From the NCBI GenBank assembly GCA_964595945.1, contig CAZQSL010000008.1, positions 1 to 53,061 of the forward strand: 53,061 nucleotides of DNA. The letters run 5' to 3'. Both the position numbers and the translations under genes were made by a program. The stretch is from CAZQSL01 sp964595945 (GTDB lineage Bacteria > UBP15 > UBA6099 > JAJRTR01). This document shows, in pieces, positions 41,988 to 49,777 of the stretch. Positions within the stretch are counted from its first letter, which is position 1. Every line of letters begins with the position of its first letter. Below the pieces are notes generated by a model. It ran no database searches and was not told the DNA's origin. It worked only from the letters and a program-made list of their open reading frames with translations.

Positions 41988-42335
41988 TATACCGTCCCCG
42001 AGCGTAGATTTTTACTTGACCGGACACACGCAAAATATGCGCCGCCCGGCTCGTCCGGCAATTATTCGCCGCAACAGACAAAACGCCGCAGCACGATTTC
42101 CGCATGCGGCATCCTACACTATTTAATTATGACCCTCGCTTTTTGTCAATCATCTTGCCACGAATATATTTGCGCGTTCTGCCCTTCGCCTTCACTTTCA
42201 CAATAAAAATCTGTTGTCATCACCGCATCTTTGGGGTAAACTGTGACCTATTCTTACACTCTGCTTTATTGCATTTGTAAGGCCTGACGGACATCTCCGG
42301 AATGTCCGAAAATCCCAACACAACAGAGGTGAACA
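41988..42335. other. Intergenic region between divergent genes
   Basis: 348 bases between the barrel-like gene (minus) and the GH1 gene (plus). I see one credible promoter for the minus gene (listed separately) and no gene, tRNA or strong terminator. Confidence 0.6.
42121..42149 (-). promoter_or_regulatory. Sigma-70-type promoter of the barrel-like gene
   Basis: Reading the minus strand: a perfect TTGACA (42149-42144), a 17-base spacer and TTAAAT (42126-42121, 4 of 6). It lies about 130 bases upstream of the start codon. Confidence 0.6.
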
Positions 42336-43694
42336 GTGAGCGCGAAAGAAATCAAATTCCCCGAAGGATTTTTGTGGGGCACCGCCGTGTGCTCGCATCA
42401 GGTCGAAGGCCACAACGAGCACTCCGACTGGTGGGCATGGGAACAGATCCCCGGCAAGATCACCGATGGCTCCGTCTCAGGCCCCGCCTGCGACATGCTC
42501 CACCGCTATCCGGAAGACTTCGCATTCATGGAAAAACTTGGTCTCAACTCATTCCGCTTCTCCATCGAATGGGCGCGCATCGAACCCCGCAAAGGCCAGT
42601 ATTCCGAAGAAGCCATCCTGCACTACGAAAACGTGCTCAAGGAACTCCACAAACGCGGCATCAAACCCTGCGTCACCCTCTATCACTGGGTACTGCCAAA
42701 ATGGATGGCCGACGAGGGCGGATGGACCAATTCCCAGAGTGTCAAATGGTTCGGCGACTACGTCCGCCTTGTCATCGACCGCCTCGCCCCCTACATCGAC
42801 ATCTGGTGTACGCTCAACGAACCCATGGTCCCCGTACTCGCAAGCTATCTCGGCGGCGTCTTCCCACCCGAAAAGAAAGACCCCATCCTTGCCGGCAAAG
42901 TCTTCAAAAATCTCCTCCGCGTCCACGGCAACGCATACCACGACATCATGAAAAGCGCCGAACAGCGCGGCGTACGCGCCCGCACCGAAGTCGGCATCGC
43001 CATGGCCGTCGCCGATGTCGTGCCGATCCATCCGGAAAATCCCATCGACAAAGGACTGCACAGAGCTCTCCGCTACTGCCACAACACCGCATTCATCGAC
43101 GCCATCGAAACCGGCAAAGTCCCGCTCCCCTTCGGTCTCTACGAAGTCATCCCCGGACTCGCCAAGACCCAGACCTATGTCGGCGTCAATTACTATACAC
43201 GCTTCCGTGTCGAATTTCCGCCTAAATTCGGAGCACAGATCGGATTTTCCTCCCTCGCTCTCGACCCCGATACCGAAAAGACCGAAATGGGCTACGAAGT
43301 CTACCCGCAAGGCTTCTACAACGTCATCATGGACGCCGCCACACGCTATGGCCGTCCCGTCTACATCCTCGAAAATGGCATCGCCGATGTCACCGACAAT
43401 CAGCGCCCATCCTACATCCTCCGACACCTCGCACAGATCGACCGCGCCATGAAAGACGGCGCCGACGTACGCGGCTACTTCCACTGGTCATTCATCGACA
43501 ACTTCGAGTGGAAAGAAGGCTACCGCACAAAATTCGGCCTCGTCGCCTACGACCCCCAGACCTTCGAACGCACCCCGCGAAAAAGCGCCTTCATGTATGG
43601 CGAAATCGCTAAATCAGGCCGTATCACCGATGCCCTCATCGCCGAATATGCCCCCCATGCCGCCGATGAGGTCTGGAATCCGAAAAAAAGCTGA
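42336..43694 (+). CDS. Family 1 beta-glucosidase-like glycoside hydrolase
   Basis: A retaining GH1 enzyme of 452 residues, predicted cytoplasmic (no signal peptide). The N-terminal FPEGFLWGTAVCSHQVEG is the family opening. The acid/base is Glu162 in TLNEP and the nucleophile Glu346 in YILENG. FRFSIEWARIEP and GYFHWSFIDNFEWKEGY also match. It lacks any adjacent PTS or sugar transporter, so whether it takes free or phosphorylated disaccharides is unknown. GTG start with AGAGGTG 5 bases upstream. It converges on the P-type ATPase with 8 bases between stops. Confidence 0.93.
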   Translation: MSAKEIKFPEGFLWGTAVCSHQVEGHNEHSDWWAWEQIPGKITDGSVSGPACDMLHRYPEDFAFMEKLGLNSFRFSIEWARIEPRKGQYSEEAILHYENVLKELHKRGIKPCVTLYHWVLPKWMADEGGWTNSQSVKWFGDYVRLVIDRLAPYIDIWCTLNEPMVPVLASYLGGVFPPEKKDPILAGKVFKNLLRVHGNAYHDIMKSAEQRGVRARTEVGIAMAVADVVPIHPENPIDKGLHRALRYCHNTAFIDAIETGKVPLPFGLYEVIPGLAKTQTYVGVNYYTRFRVEFPPKFGAQIGFSSLALDPDTEKTEMGYEVYPQGFYNVIMDAATRYGRPVYILENGIADVTDNQRPSYILRHLAQIDRAMKDGADVRGYFHWSFIDNFEWKEGYRTKFGLVAYDPQTFERTPRKSAFMYGEIAKSGRITDALIAEYAPHAADEVWNPKKS

Positions 43695-43702
43695 ACACCG
43701 AA

Positions 43703-45757
43703 TCATATTCCTGATATGCGACAGACCGTCAGATCATTTCTGCCGGAGCTGCGTTTCATCAGGCGCAGGCTGTTGGCGACGACAATGAGCGCGGTGCCGG
43801 TATCGGCGAATACTGCCATCCACAGGGTTGCCGCTCCTCCCGCCGCGGCGGCGAGAAATATCATCTTGATGCCGATCGCCATGATGATGTTTTGCCTGAT
43901 AACGCTCGTCGTGGCATGGCTGAGAGAGATGGCGAACGGGATTTTCGAGAGGTCGTCCGCCATGAGGGCAATATCTGCCGTTTCGAGAGCGGTGTCAGTC
44001 GCCGAGCCGCCCATGGCGATGCCGATGTCGGCCGCTGCCATCGCGGGGGCGTCGTTTATGCCGTCGCCGACCATTGCAACATATTCTTTGCCGGCAGCAA
44101 GTCCTCGCACAGCCGCGATCTTGTCCTCTGGCATGAGCCCGGCGCGCACGTCCTCGATGCCGAGCGAACCGGCCACCCGGGCGGCTGTCGCTCCGTTGTC
44201 GCCCGTGAGCATGGCGATTTTCCCCACTCCGCTATTTCTGATATTCCGGATCGCGTCTGCGGCTCCGGGACGCAGTTCGTCGGCTACTGCAATGTATCCG
44301 AGCACTGACGTCTGAGAGCCGATGGTGATGATCGTATGTCCGGTGTTTTCGGCTGCCGCGATTGCCTCGTGAGCGCCGCCTGTGCATGTGCCGCGCTGGT
44401 GCATCAGCCTGTGGCTGCCCGCGAAATAGAGGCGCCCGTCGATCGCGGCAGCTACTCCGAGGCCGGAAAGCGACTCAAACCCTGAAGGTTGCCGGAAAGT
44501 GACATCGCGTTCGCTGGCGGCAGCGAGTATTGCCTTTGCGATATGGTGCTCGGAGCGGGATTCGAGTGACGCGGCGATGGAGAGCAGGGTGTGTTCGGAT
44601 ATGCCGTCGAAAGTCGTGATGGCCGTGACTTTCGGGTGGCCGGTGGTGAGGGTGCCAGTTTTGTCGAACGCAATGACGGTGAGGCGGCGAAGGGATTCGA
44701 GGTGGAGGCCGCCCTTGATGAGTACGCCGTTGCGCGCTGCGGTCGATAGCGCGGCGACTATTGCGACGGGTGTCGATATGACAAATGCGCAGGGACACGC
44801 GATGACGAGGAGTACGAGGGCGCGGTAGAGCCAGTCGCTGAAGTCAAGTCCCATGGCAAGTGGCGGCACGGTGGCGACGAGAGTGGCGGCGATGAGTACT
44901 GCGGGAGTGTAGTAACGTGCGAAAGTGTCGACGAAACGCTCGGCGCGCGCCTTTTTCGCGCCCGCGTCGCCGATCATTCGGGTGATGCGCGCGAGCGTGG
45001 TGTCGGAGTAGATTTTTGTGGCGGTGATATCGAGTGCGCCGCTGCCGTTGAGTGTGCCGGCGAATACGGAGTCGCCCGCGTTTTTTTCGACCGGTATCGA
45101 CTCGCCGGTGATGGGTGACTGGTCGATGTGCGATGAGCCGGAGATGACTGCGCCGTCGATGGGAATTTTTTCGCCTGGACGGATGATGACTGTATCTCCC
45201 GGCACGATTTCCGCGACAGCGATGGATATTTCCCTGCCATCGCGTATGACCCTCGCAGTGTCGGGTGCGAGAGCCATGAGCGAACGCACGGCGTTTCGCG
45301 CACGGTCGATCGTGTAGTCTTCGAGCCATTCGGCTACGGAAAACAGAAATACGACCATCGCGCCCTCTTCGAGGTTGCCCGTGGCCGCCGCTCCGATGAT
45401 GGCGATGCACATGAGGAGGTTCATGTCGAAATTGAGTTTGCGGAGCGACGCTAATGCCTTTGGCGCGATGGGCGCGCCGCCCGCGATGATGGCGGCAATA
45501 TACAGGATTGTGGGGACAAAGCCGGGCGTGCCCTCCAAGTGTCCGCTGATGAACGCGGCGGCTGTGAAAAGTCCCGAAAGAGCGGTAGGGATGTGATGCG
45601 AAATCCGGGTGATCGACAGCGGCGCCGAGGCTTTATCGCTGCCGTGGCTGCCGTTTTCGCCATTTGCCGCGCTTGTGAAATCGTGGCAGTGATCACAGCC
45701 GCGCGAAGCGGCAGGAGCGGGTGTGGATGTTTCGGTAATTTCTCTGATTTCTGACAT
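43703..45757 (-). CDS. Zn/Cd/Pb-type heavy-metal P1B ATPase
   Basis: An inner-membrane metal exporter. TGES, DKTGTLT (phosphorylated Asp365), GDGIND (about 565) and the CPC metal site in helix 6 (VIACPCAFV, about 325) define the Zn/Cd group. The N-terminus carries a short CDHCHDF motif but no full HMA domain. The usual SEHP in the nucleotide domain reads SEHH (SRSEHHIAKA), an unusual change next to the conserved His. 684 residues. It lies downstream of the SmtB-like repressor gene with a candidate operator and its own upstream region between them, so zinc or cadmium induction is likely. Confidence 0.93.
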   Translation of the reverse strand: MSEIREITETSTPAPAASRGCDHCHDFTSAANGENGSHGSDKASAPLSITRISHHIPTALSGLFTAAAFISGHLEGTPGFVPTILYIAAIIAGGAPIAPKALASLRKLNFDMNLLMCIAIIGAAATGNLEEGAMVVFLFSVAEWLEDYTIDRARNAVRSLMALAPDTARVIRDGREISIAVAEIVPGDTVIIRPGEKIPIDGAVISGSSHIDQSPITGESIPVEKNAGDSVFAGTLNGSGALDITATKIYSDTTLARITRMIGDAGAKKARAERFVDTFARYYTPAVLIAATLVATVPPLAMGLDFSDWLYRALVLLVIACPCAFVISTPVAIVAALSTAARNGVLIKGGLHLESLRRLTVIAFDKTGTLTTGHPKVTAITTFDGISEHTLLSIAASLESRSEHHIAKAILAAASERDVTFRQPSGFESLSGLGVAAAIDGRLYFAGSHRLMHQRGTCTGGAHEAIAAAENTGHTIITIGSQTSVLGYIAVADELRPGAADAIRNIRNSGVGKIAMLTGDNGATAARVAGSLGIEDVRAGLMPEDKIAAVRGLAAGKEYVAMVGDGINDAPAMAAADIGIAMGGSATDTALETADIALMADDLSKIPFAISLSHATTSVIRQNIIMAIGIKMIFLAAAAGGAATLWMAVFADTGTALIVVANSLRLMKRSSGRNDLTVCRISGI

Positions 45758-45799
45758 TGTGGACTCCTGAAAACTATAACGTGACGTATTACATACGCT

Positions 45800-45822
45800 T
45801 ATACATGATCACATATTCATAT
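45800..45822 (-). promoter_or_regulatory. Candidate SmtB/CadC-type operator upstream of the P-type ATPase
   Basis: On the minus strand it reads ATATGAATATGTGATCATG, an imperfect ATATGA...TCAT inverted repeat. It shares ATATGAATA-x2-TG-x-TCAT with the element upstream of the repressor gene at 46312-46335. Position is about 45 bases before the ATPase start. Confidence 0.6.
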
Positions 45823-45874
45823 TTAAAGCCATAAAAAAATCCGATTATACGGATAATTATTTGAAATTATCTAC

Positions 45875-45908
45875 CGGAGAAACCTTTTTTAAAACAAAGG
45901 TTTCTCCG
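45875..45908. repeat. Palindromic hairpin repeat (HP family), copy 3
   Basis: A perfect 13-base stem CGGAGAAACCTTT and AAAGGTTTCTCCG around TTTAAAAC. It is followed by CACCTCTTCCAAAAAACTTT, the flank typical of the family. It sits just after the repressor stop and may end the repressor transcript. Confidence 0.75.
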
Positions 45909-45940
45909 CACCTCTTCCAAAAAACTTTATATGCTTAGGG

Positions 45941-46294
45941 TCACTCTTCGACGTGTTCGAGCCCTTGTGCGAAAAGGTGGCGGATGTGGTCGTCGCAGAG
46001 GGAATAGAAGACGATGCGGCCAGCCTTGCGGTGTTTGACGAGGCGAGTGTTGCGCAGCACGCGGAGCTGGTGCGAAACGGCGGATTCGCTGACGCCGAGC
46101 AGCATGGCGATGTCGCAGACGCAGAGTTCCTCGATCGAAAGAGCGTAGAGGATGCGGATGCGGGTCGGGTCGCCGAGGACTTTGAAAGTCTCGGCGAGGC
46201 GCATGAAAGTCTCATCGGGTTTGAGGGAGGTGGTGACGCGCCTGACGGCATCCTCGTGTATGTGGCGGCATGAGCAAGAGTCTTTTGCGTCCAT
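45941..46294 (-). CDS. ArsR/SmtB-family metal-responsive repressor (CadC-like)
   Basis: A dimeric winged-helix repressor released from DNA by Zn, Cd or Pb. The helix-turn-helix is DIAMLLGVSESAVSHQLRVL. Two metal sites are visible: a CadC-type thiolate site (N-terminal CSCRH plus ELCVCD) and the SmtB alpha-5 site (DDHIRHLFAQGLEH). The protein may therefore sense both thiophilic and Zn-type ions. ATG 46294 has GGAG 6 bases upstream. The longer start at 46333 lies upstream of the predicted transcription start. It regulates itself and the adjacent ATPase by inference. Confidence 0.93.
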   Translation of the reverse strand: MDAKDSCSCRHIHEDAVRRVTTSLKPDETFMRLAETFKVLGDPTRIRILYALSIEELCVCDIAMLLGVSESAVSHQLRVLRNTRLVKHRKAGRIVFYSLCDDHIRHLFAQGLEHVEE

Positions 46295-46311
46295 CGCTGT
46301 CTCCGGCACAC

Positions 46312-46335
46312 TCATGTATGAGCAGCTATTCATAT
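46312..46335 (-). promoter_or_regulatory. Candidate SmtB/CadC-type operator of the repressor gene
   Basis: On the minus strand: ATATGAATAGCTGCTCATAC, just after the -10 box, with an inverted pair TATGA-N8-TCATA. It matches the operator candidate upstream of the ATPase gene at most positions. Confidence 0.6.
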
Positions 46336-46361
46336 TTTAACAAGAATAAATCCATCGTCAA
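46334..46361 (-). promoter_or_regulatory. Promoter of the SmtB-like repressor gene
   Basis: Minus strand: TTGACG (46361-46356), a 16-base spacer and TAAAAT (46339-46334). The predicted transcription start falls inside the candidate operator, consistent with auto-repression. Confidence 0.65.
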
Positions 46362-46377
46362 GGGATTTTATTAAAAT

Positions 46378-46450
46378 GTAATCGTTCACAGGAAATGAGC
46401 GGGAAATCCCTTTTTAAAAAAAGGGGTTCCACGCTTCTGTGAACAGTTAC
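46378..46450. repeat. Palindromic hairpin repeat (HP family), copy 4
   Basis: Inverted ends GTAATCGTTCACAG and CTGTGAACAGTTAC (12 of 14 match). The inner stem is GGAAATCCCTTTTT with AAAAAGGGGTTCC. No matching target duplication. Confidence 0.75.
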
Positions 46451-46474
46451 CATTCTTTACTTGCTCTTTATGGT

Positions 46475-46500
46475 GTCATTCTGAGCGAAGCGAAGAATCC
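46475..46500 (+). repeat. Copy of a widespread GTCATTCTGAGCGAAG-type repeat
   Basis: The sequence GTCATTCTGAGCGAAGCGAA followed by GAATCC is a motif I recall from intergenic regions of many unrelated bacteria. It lies in a non-coding cluster (46451-46557) between two HP hairpins. Confidence 0.6.
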
Positions 46501-46557
46501 TGCCCTTGTTTTGACCATCTGAGTCTCAGAGGTAATCAGGAGAAACAGCCAAACATA

Positions 46558-46632
46558 GAGAGTTTTTGGGAGAGGTGCGGAGAACCCTTTTTGCAAAAAG
46601 GGTTCTCCGCTCATTATCTGTGAACGGTTACA
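46558..46632. repeat. Palindromic hairpin repeat (HP family), copy 5
   Basis: A perfect 16-base stem GCGGAGAACCCTTTTT and AAAAAGGGTTCTCCGC. The right end is CTGTGAACGGTTAC, and the left flank GAGAGTTTTTGGGAGAGGTG matches copies 2 and 3. It lies 43 bases past the stop of the 83-residue gene and may act as its terminator. Confidence 0.78.
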
Positions 46633-46674
46633 AAATAATGTCTGGGAAAGGAACTGGGCTGGCGGGTCTGCGCG

Positions 46675-46926
46675 TCAGACGGATTCGGAGAAAGGAGTGA
46701 TGGGTTGCGGGTTGTCGGGAGAGTCGATGGCTGGCCAGTCGAATGAGTAGAAGATGTCGCATTCGCCGTAGTTGACGAGTGAGAGGCGCGTGTGGAGATT
46801 GACCTTCTGGGTTTCGATGTCAGGGACGGTTTTTGTGAATACCATGAGTTCGACAGGGTAGTCTTTGCCGAAAATGAGGACGTGGACAGGTTTTTCGGGG
46901 ATCGAGGGTGTATCTTTTTCGGACAT
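46675..46926 (-). CDS. Small hypothetical protein, 83 aa
   Basis: Not recognised. A strong GGAGG lies 6 bases before the ATG (MSEKDTPSIPEKP), which supports real translation. It is beta-rich and soluble, with one internal cysteine and no transmembrane segment. It starts 87 bases after the homoserine dehydrogenase stop on the same strand, so co-transcription is likely. No role can be stated. Confidence 0.65.
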   Translation of the reverse strand: MSEKDTPSIPEKPVHVLIFGKDYPVELMVFTKTVPDIETQKVNLHTRLSLVNYGECDIFYSFDWPAIDSPDNPQPITPFSESV

Positions 46927-47013
46927 TGCCGTCCTCCGGTGAAGTGGTAGGCTCCGGGCGGTATGATGGCCGCCCGGATGAAAGAGAAAACGCAGCGGAT
47001 ACGCTGTTGAGAT

Positions 47014-48312
47014 TTATTTCGGGTCGAGTACGCGTATGACAGAGGCGACGCAGCGGACGCAGGGGAGTTTGCGGATATCGTCGAGAGCGAGGTTGAGCTT
47101 GCCCTCGGGCGTGGTGTGGGTGAGCCATACGATGTCGACGTCGGAAGTGCCAGAGGTGGGGTTTTGGAACATTGAGTGTATGCTGACGCCTGCGGCGCCG
47201 AAAGCGTGGGAAATTTCGGCGAGGACTCCGGGACGGTCTTCGACTGTCATGCGGAGGTAGAAAGCGTTGGTGACATGATCGACGGGTTTGAGGGGTGTGG
47301 GAGAAAAGGTGTCCCAGGGGCCTGCGCCGGGTGCGTCGCTTGGGGAGACGGCGAGAGAGATGATGTCGCCCGCGATGGCTGAGCTGGTGGCAGAAGGTCC
47401 CGCGCCTTCGCCGACGAACATTAGGGGGCCGATGGGAGTGCCTTCGAGGTATACGGCGTTGAGGACGCCGTTGATGGATGCGAGGGGGTGTTCGGCAGGT
47501 ATGAGGACCGGGTGGACGCGGACGTCGATACTGTCGGCGCCGTTTTCGAGGATGGCGAGCAGTTTGATGCGGTAGCCGAGTTTGCGGGCGCAAGCCATTT
47601 CCTGGCGTGAGACGGCGGTGATGCCTTCTTTGTAGACATCGTCGACGGAGACGCGTTTGCCAAAAGCGACGGATGCGAGGATGACGGCCTTGTAGCGTGT
47701 GTCGAAGCCTTCGATGTCGTTGGTGGGATTGGCTTCGGCGTAGCCGCGGGACTGGGCTTCGCGGAGGGTGGGGGCGAAGTCGGCGCCGAGCTGATCCATC
47801 TGTGTGAGGATGAAATTGGTGGTGCCGTTGACGATACCGAGGACGCGGTTGATGGTGTTGCCGCGCAGGCATGTTAGGAGGGGGGTGAGGATGGGGATGC
47901 CGCCGCCGACAGAGGCTTCGTAGAGGAGCTGGACGTTGTTGGCGCGCGCGAGGGCGATGAGTTCGTCGCCGTACTTTGCGATGAGTTCCTTGTTGGCCGT
48001 GACGACGTGTTTGCCTTTTGAGAGAGCCTGGGATACGAGTTCGCGGGCGATGCCGGAGCCGCCGATGAGTTCGATGACGATAGAGATTTCGGGGTCGTCG
48101 AGGATGTCGGCGCGGTCGGTGGAGAGAGTGCCGTCCGGGAGGGAGATGCCGCGGTCAGTAGTTATGTCGATGTCGACGATTTTTTTAAGAGTGATGTTTT
48201 TGCCGGTTTTTTCCCGGATGATGGTGGCGTTGGTCTGGAGGAGGCGTGCGGTACCGACGCCGATGGTGCCGAATCCGAAGAGGCCGACGGATAGTGATGT
48301 GTTGTCGTTCAA
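47014..48312 (-). CDS. hom: Homoserine dehydrogenase
   Basis: Reduces aspartate semialdehyde to homoserine for methionine and threonine. The nucleotide loop VGLFGFGTIGVGTARLL is at the start. VVTANKELIAKYGDEL, YEASVGGGIPILTPL, GIVNGTTNFILTQM and GYAEANPTNDIEGFDTRYKAVILA are family motifs. A C-terminal ACT domain (about 350-432, LRMTVEDRPGVLAEI) allows feedback control by threonine. 432 residues, typical of the ACT-bearing class. Aspartokinase (16.6 kb) is distant and on the other strand. Confidence 0.95.
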   Translation of the reverse strand: MNDNTSLSVGLFGFGTIGVGTARLLQTNATIIREKTGKNITLKKIVDIDITTDRGISLPDGTLSTDRADILDDPEISIVIELIGGSGIARELVSQALSKGKHVVTANKELIAKYGDELIALARANNVQLLYEASVGGGIPILTPLLTCLRGNTINRVLGIVNGTTNFILTQMDQLGADFAPTLREAQSRGYAEANPTNDIEGFDTRYKAVILASVAFGKRVSVDDVYKEGITAVSRQEMACARKLGYRIKLLAILENGADSIDVRVHPVLIPAEHPLASINGVLNAVYLEGTPIGPLMFVGEGAGPSATSSAIAGDIISLAVSPSDAPGAGPWDTFSPTPLKPVDHVTNAFYLRMTVEDRPGVLAEISHAFGAAGVSIHSMFQNPTSGTSDVDIVWLTHTTPEGKLNLALDDIRKLPCVRCVASVIRVLDPK

Positions 48313-48378
48313 GGTGTGTTTCCCCCCGAAGAAAATTGGTATATATCATCATGTAATATTATTGGTTGCCGGCCGTGA

Positions 48379-48681
48379 TTATTGACCTGCGAGTCTTAAT
48401 TTTACAGTGTAAGTGAAAAAATTAGAATTCTTGAGACGGATAAAAGATGAAACGTTACGGATTTCGCCAGGAGCGAATGGCGGGAGGGAGATATTGACGC
48501 GGTCGCGGATGCGGCCTTCGTAGTCGTAGAAAGAAATGACGATCATGGAATTGGCGAATGGGGTGGAGCGCATGTTTTCGAGGCGCATTTCGACACGGCC
48601 GTCGGTGGGCGTGTCAAGCGACTGGCGGACGGTGAGTGCGCGGATGAAGAGGGGGGATTTTCTGGATGTCGTCTGTTCCAC
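48379..48681 (-). CDS. Hypothetical beta-rich protein, 100 aa
   Basis: Not recognised. It has the alternating pattern of an Ig-like or DUF-type beta domain (GRVEMRLENMRSTPFANSMIVISFYDYEG, then INISLPPFAPGEIRNVS, quoted separately for length). The GTG start has GGAG at 13 bases, which is far. The frame remains open upstream on this strand, so the protein could be longer. It may belong with homoserine dehydrogenase (66 bases downstream) only by position. Confidence 0.5.
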   Translation of the reverse strand: MEQTTSRKSPLFIRALTVRQSLDTPTDGRVEMRLENMRSTPFANSMIVISFYDYEGRIRDRVNISLPPFAPGEIRNVSSFIRLKNSNFFTYTVKLRLAGQ

Positions 48682-48874
48682 TGTTGTGATGTGCGCTCCG
48701 GAGAGACCAGGATTGGCTTTTATGAGACAAGGTCTCGTGATAATATAATAGTATGCCGAATATGATTTTTGGGAAACCCCCGGCGGTAAATGTTGCCGAA
48801 AGTTTATCGTGGATGGTTTATGCGGGCCGGTTGTTGGTATAATTCTATCAAGTCATAATTTGCAGGAACCGGAA

Positions 48875-49261
48875 ATGATCTACACGACGGTCAAGGATTA
48901 CAGAGGGATACGGATCGTGACGATCCTCGTTGAGTATATACAGTTCAACAACTACGAGGATGTTTTCGACAAGATACGCGCGTCGATCAGCGACGAGTAC
49001 AACAGGATAGTGATAGATTTTACAAAGGTGAAGTTTCTCGACAGCCTGAGCCTCGGGATGCTCGTGCCGATCCTGCTGTTTACGCGCCGCATGGGCGGCG
49101 ACGTGATCCTCGTGATAAGGGATGAGAAGATGAAAAGCCTCTTCGGGCTGATGCGGCTCGACTCTGTGATCCAGATCATGGAAACCGTCGAAGAGGCCGC
49201 CGAAGTCATGCAGGGCGCTGTCTACTCCGAGCTCGACGGAGCCGCACCCTGGTTTGACTGA
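48875..49261 (+). CDS. STAS-domain protein (anti-sigma factor antagonist-like), first of pair
   Basis: A single STAS domain of 128 residues. The conserved strand IVIDFTKVKFLDSLSLGML puts Ser57 in the SpoIIAA/RsbV phosphorylation position. ATG 48875 has AGGA 7 bases upstream; the frame opens earlier, but that part is not supported. It is immediately followed by a second STAS gene. No kinase or phosphatase partner lies next to the pair. Confidence 0.88.
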   Translation: MIYTTVKDYRGIRIVTILVEYIQFNNYEDVFDKIRASISDEYNRIVIDFTKVKFLDSLSLGMLVPILLFTRRMGGDVILVIRDEKMKSLFGLMRLDSVIQIMETVEEAAEVMQGAVYSELDGAAPWFD

Positions 49262-49296
49262 CAAAGGCCGATCCGGCAATGTGGGGAGATAATGAT

Positions 49297-49659
49297 ATGG
49301 ACGAATATGGCCGCCCGCCGCTTTCCGTGACCGTCGGCGAAAGCGCCGTCGTGATAGTACCGGAGACAAAAGAGCTTACCTTTCGCAACGCCAAGGAATT
49401 CCTCGCCGACGTCAAGCGCATCGTCGAAGCCAATGAAATGAACATCGTCCTCGATTTATCAAGGATCGACATCATCGACAGCGTGAGCCTCGGCTCGCTC
49501 GTGGCGATGAAAAAATTCGCCGTGCAACGCGGGCACGATGTTGCCATCACGGGGCTTTCGGACACTCTGATGGAACTTTTCAGCCTGCTTAATTTCACCA
49601 GAGTATTTGCGATATTCGACACGCCCGAAGAATGCCTGGTCCATTTCAGAAACAAATAG
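49297..49659 (+). CDS. STAS-domain protein (anti-sigma factor antagonist-like), second of pair
   Basis: A single STAS domain, 120 residues. IVLDLSRIDIIDSVSLGSL gives Ser62 as the phosphorylation-site residue. GGGGAGA lies 7 bases before the ATG (49297). It starts 35 bases after the previous STAS stop, so one operon. The two proteins are clearly paralogues but with different surface composition, which suggests they bind different partners. Confidence 0.9.
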   Translation: MDEYGRPPLSVTVGESAVVIVPETKELTFRNAKEFLADVKRIVEANEMNIVLDLSRIDIIDSVSLGSLVAMKKFAVQRGHDVAITGLSDTLMELFSLLNFTRVFAIFDTPEECLVHFRNK

Positions 49660-49777
49660 GCGCGGGATGTCAACGCGGTTTTTTGCGCAAAACCGATGAT
49701 CCAGGATATAGTCTAATACCGGATTGCCAACCGATTAGTATCGTCAAAAACGATCACATTGGATTTCATCTATAGAT

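Noticed and set aside
42549..43484. Minus-strand frame of 311 codons opposite the GH1 gene
   Set aside because: The plus frame has complete GH1 catalytic motifs; the antisense frame is acidic filler typical of high-GC shadows.
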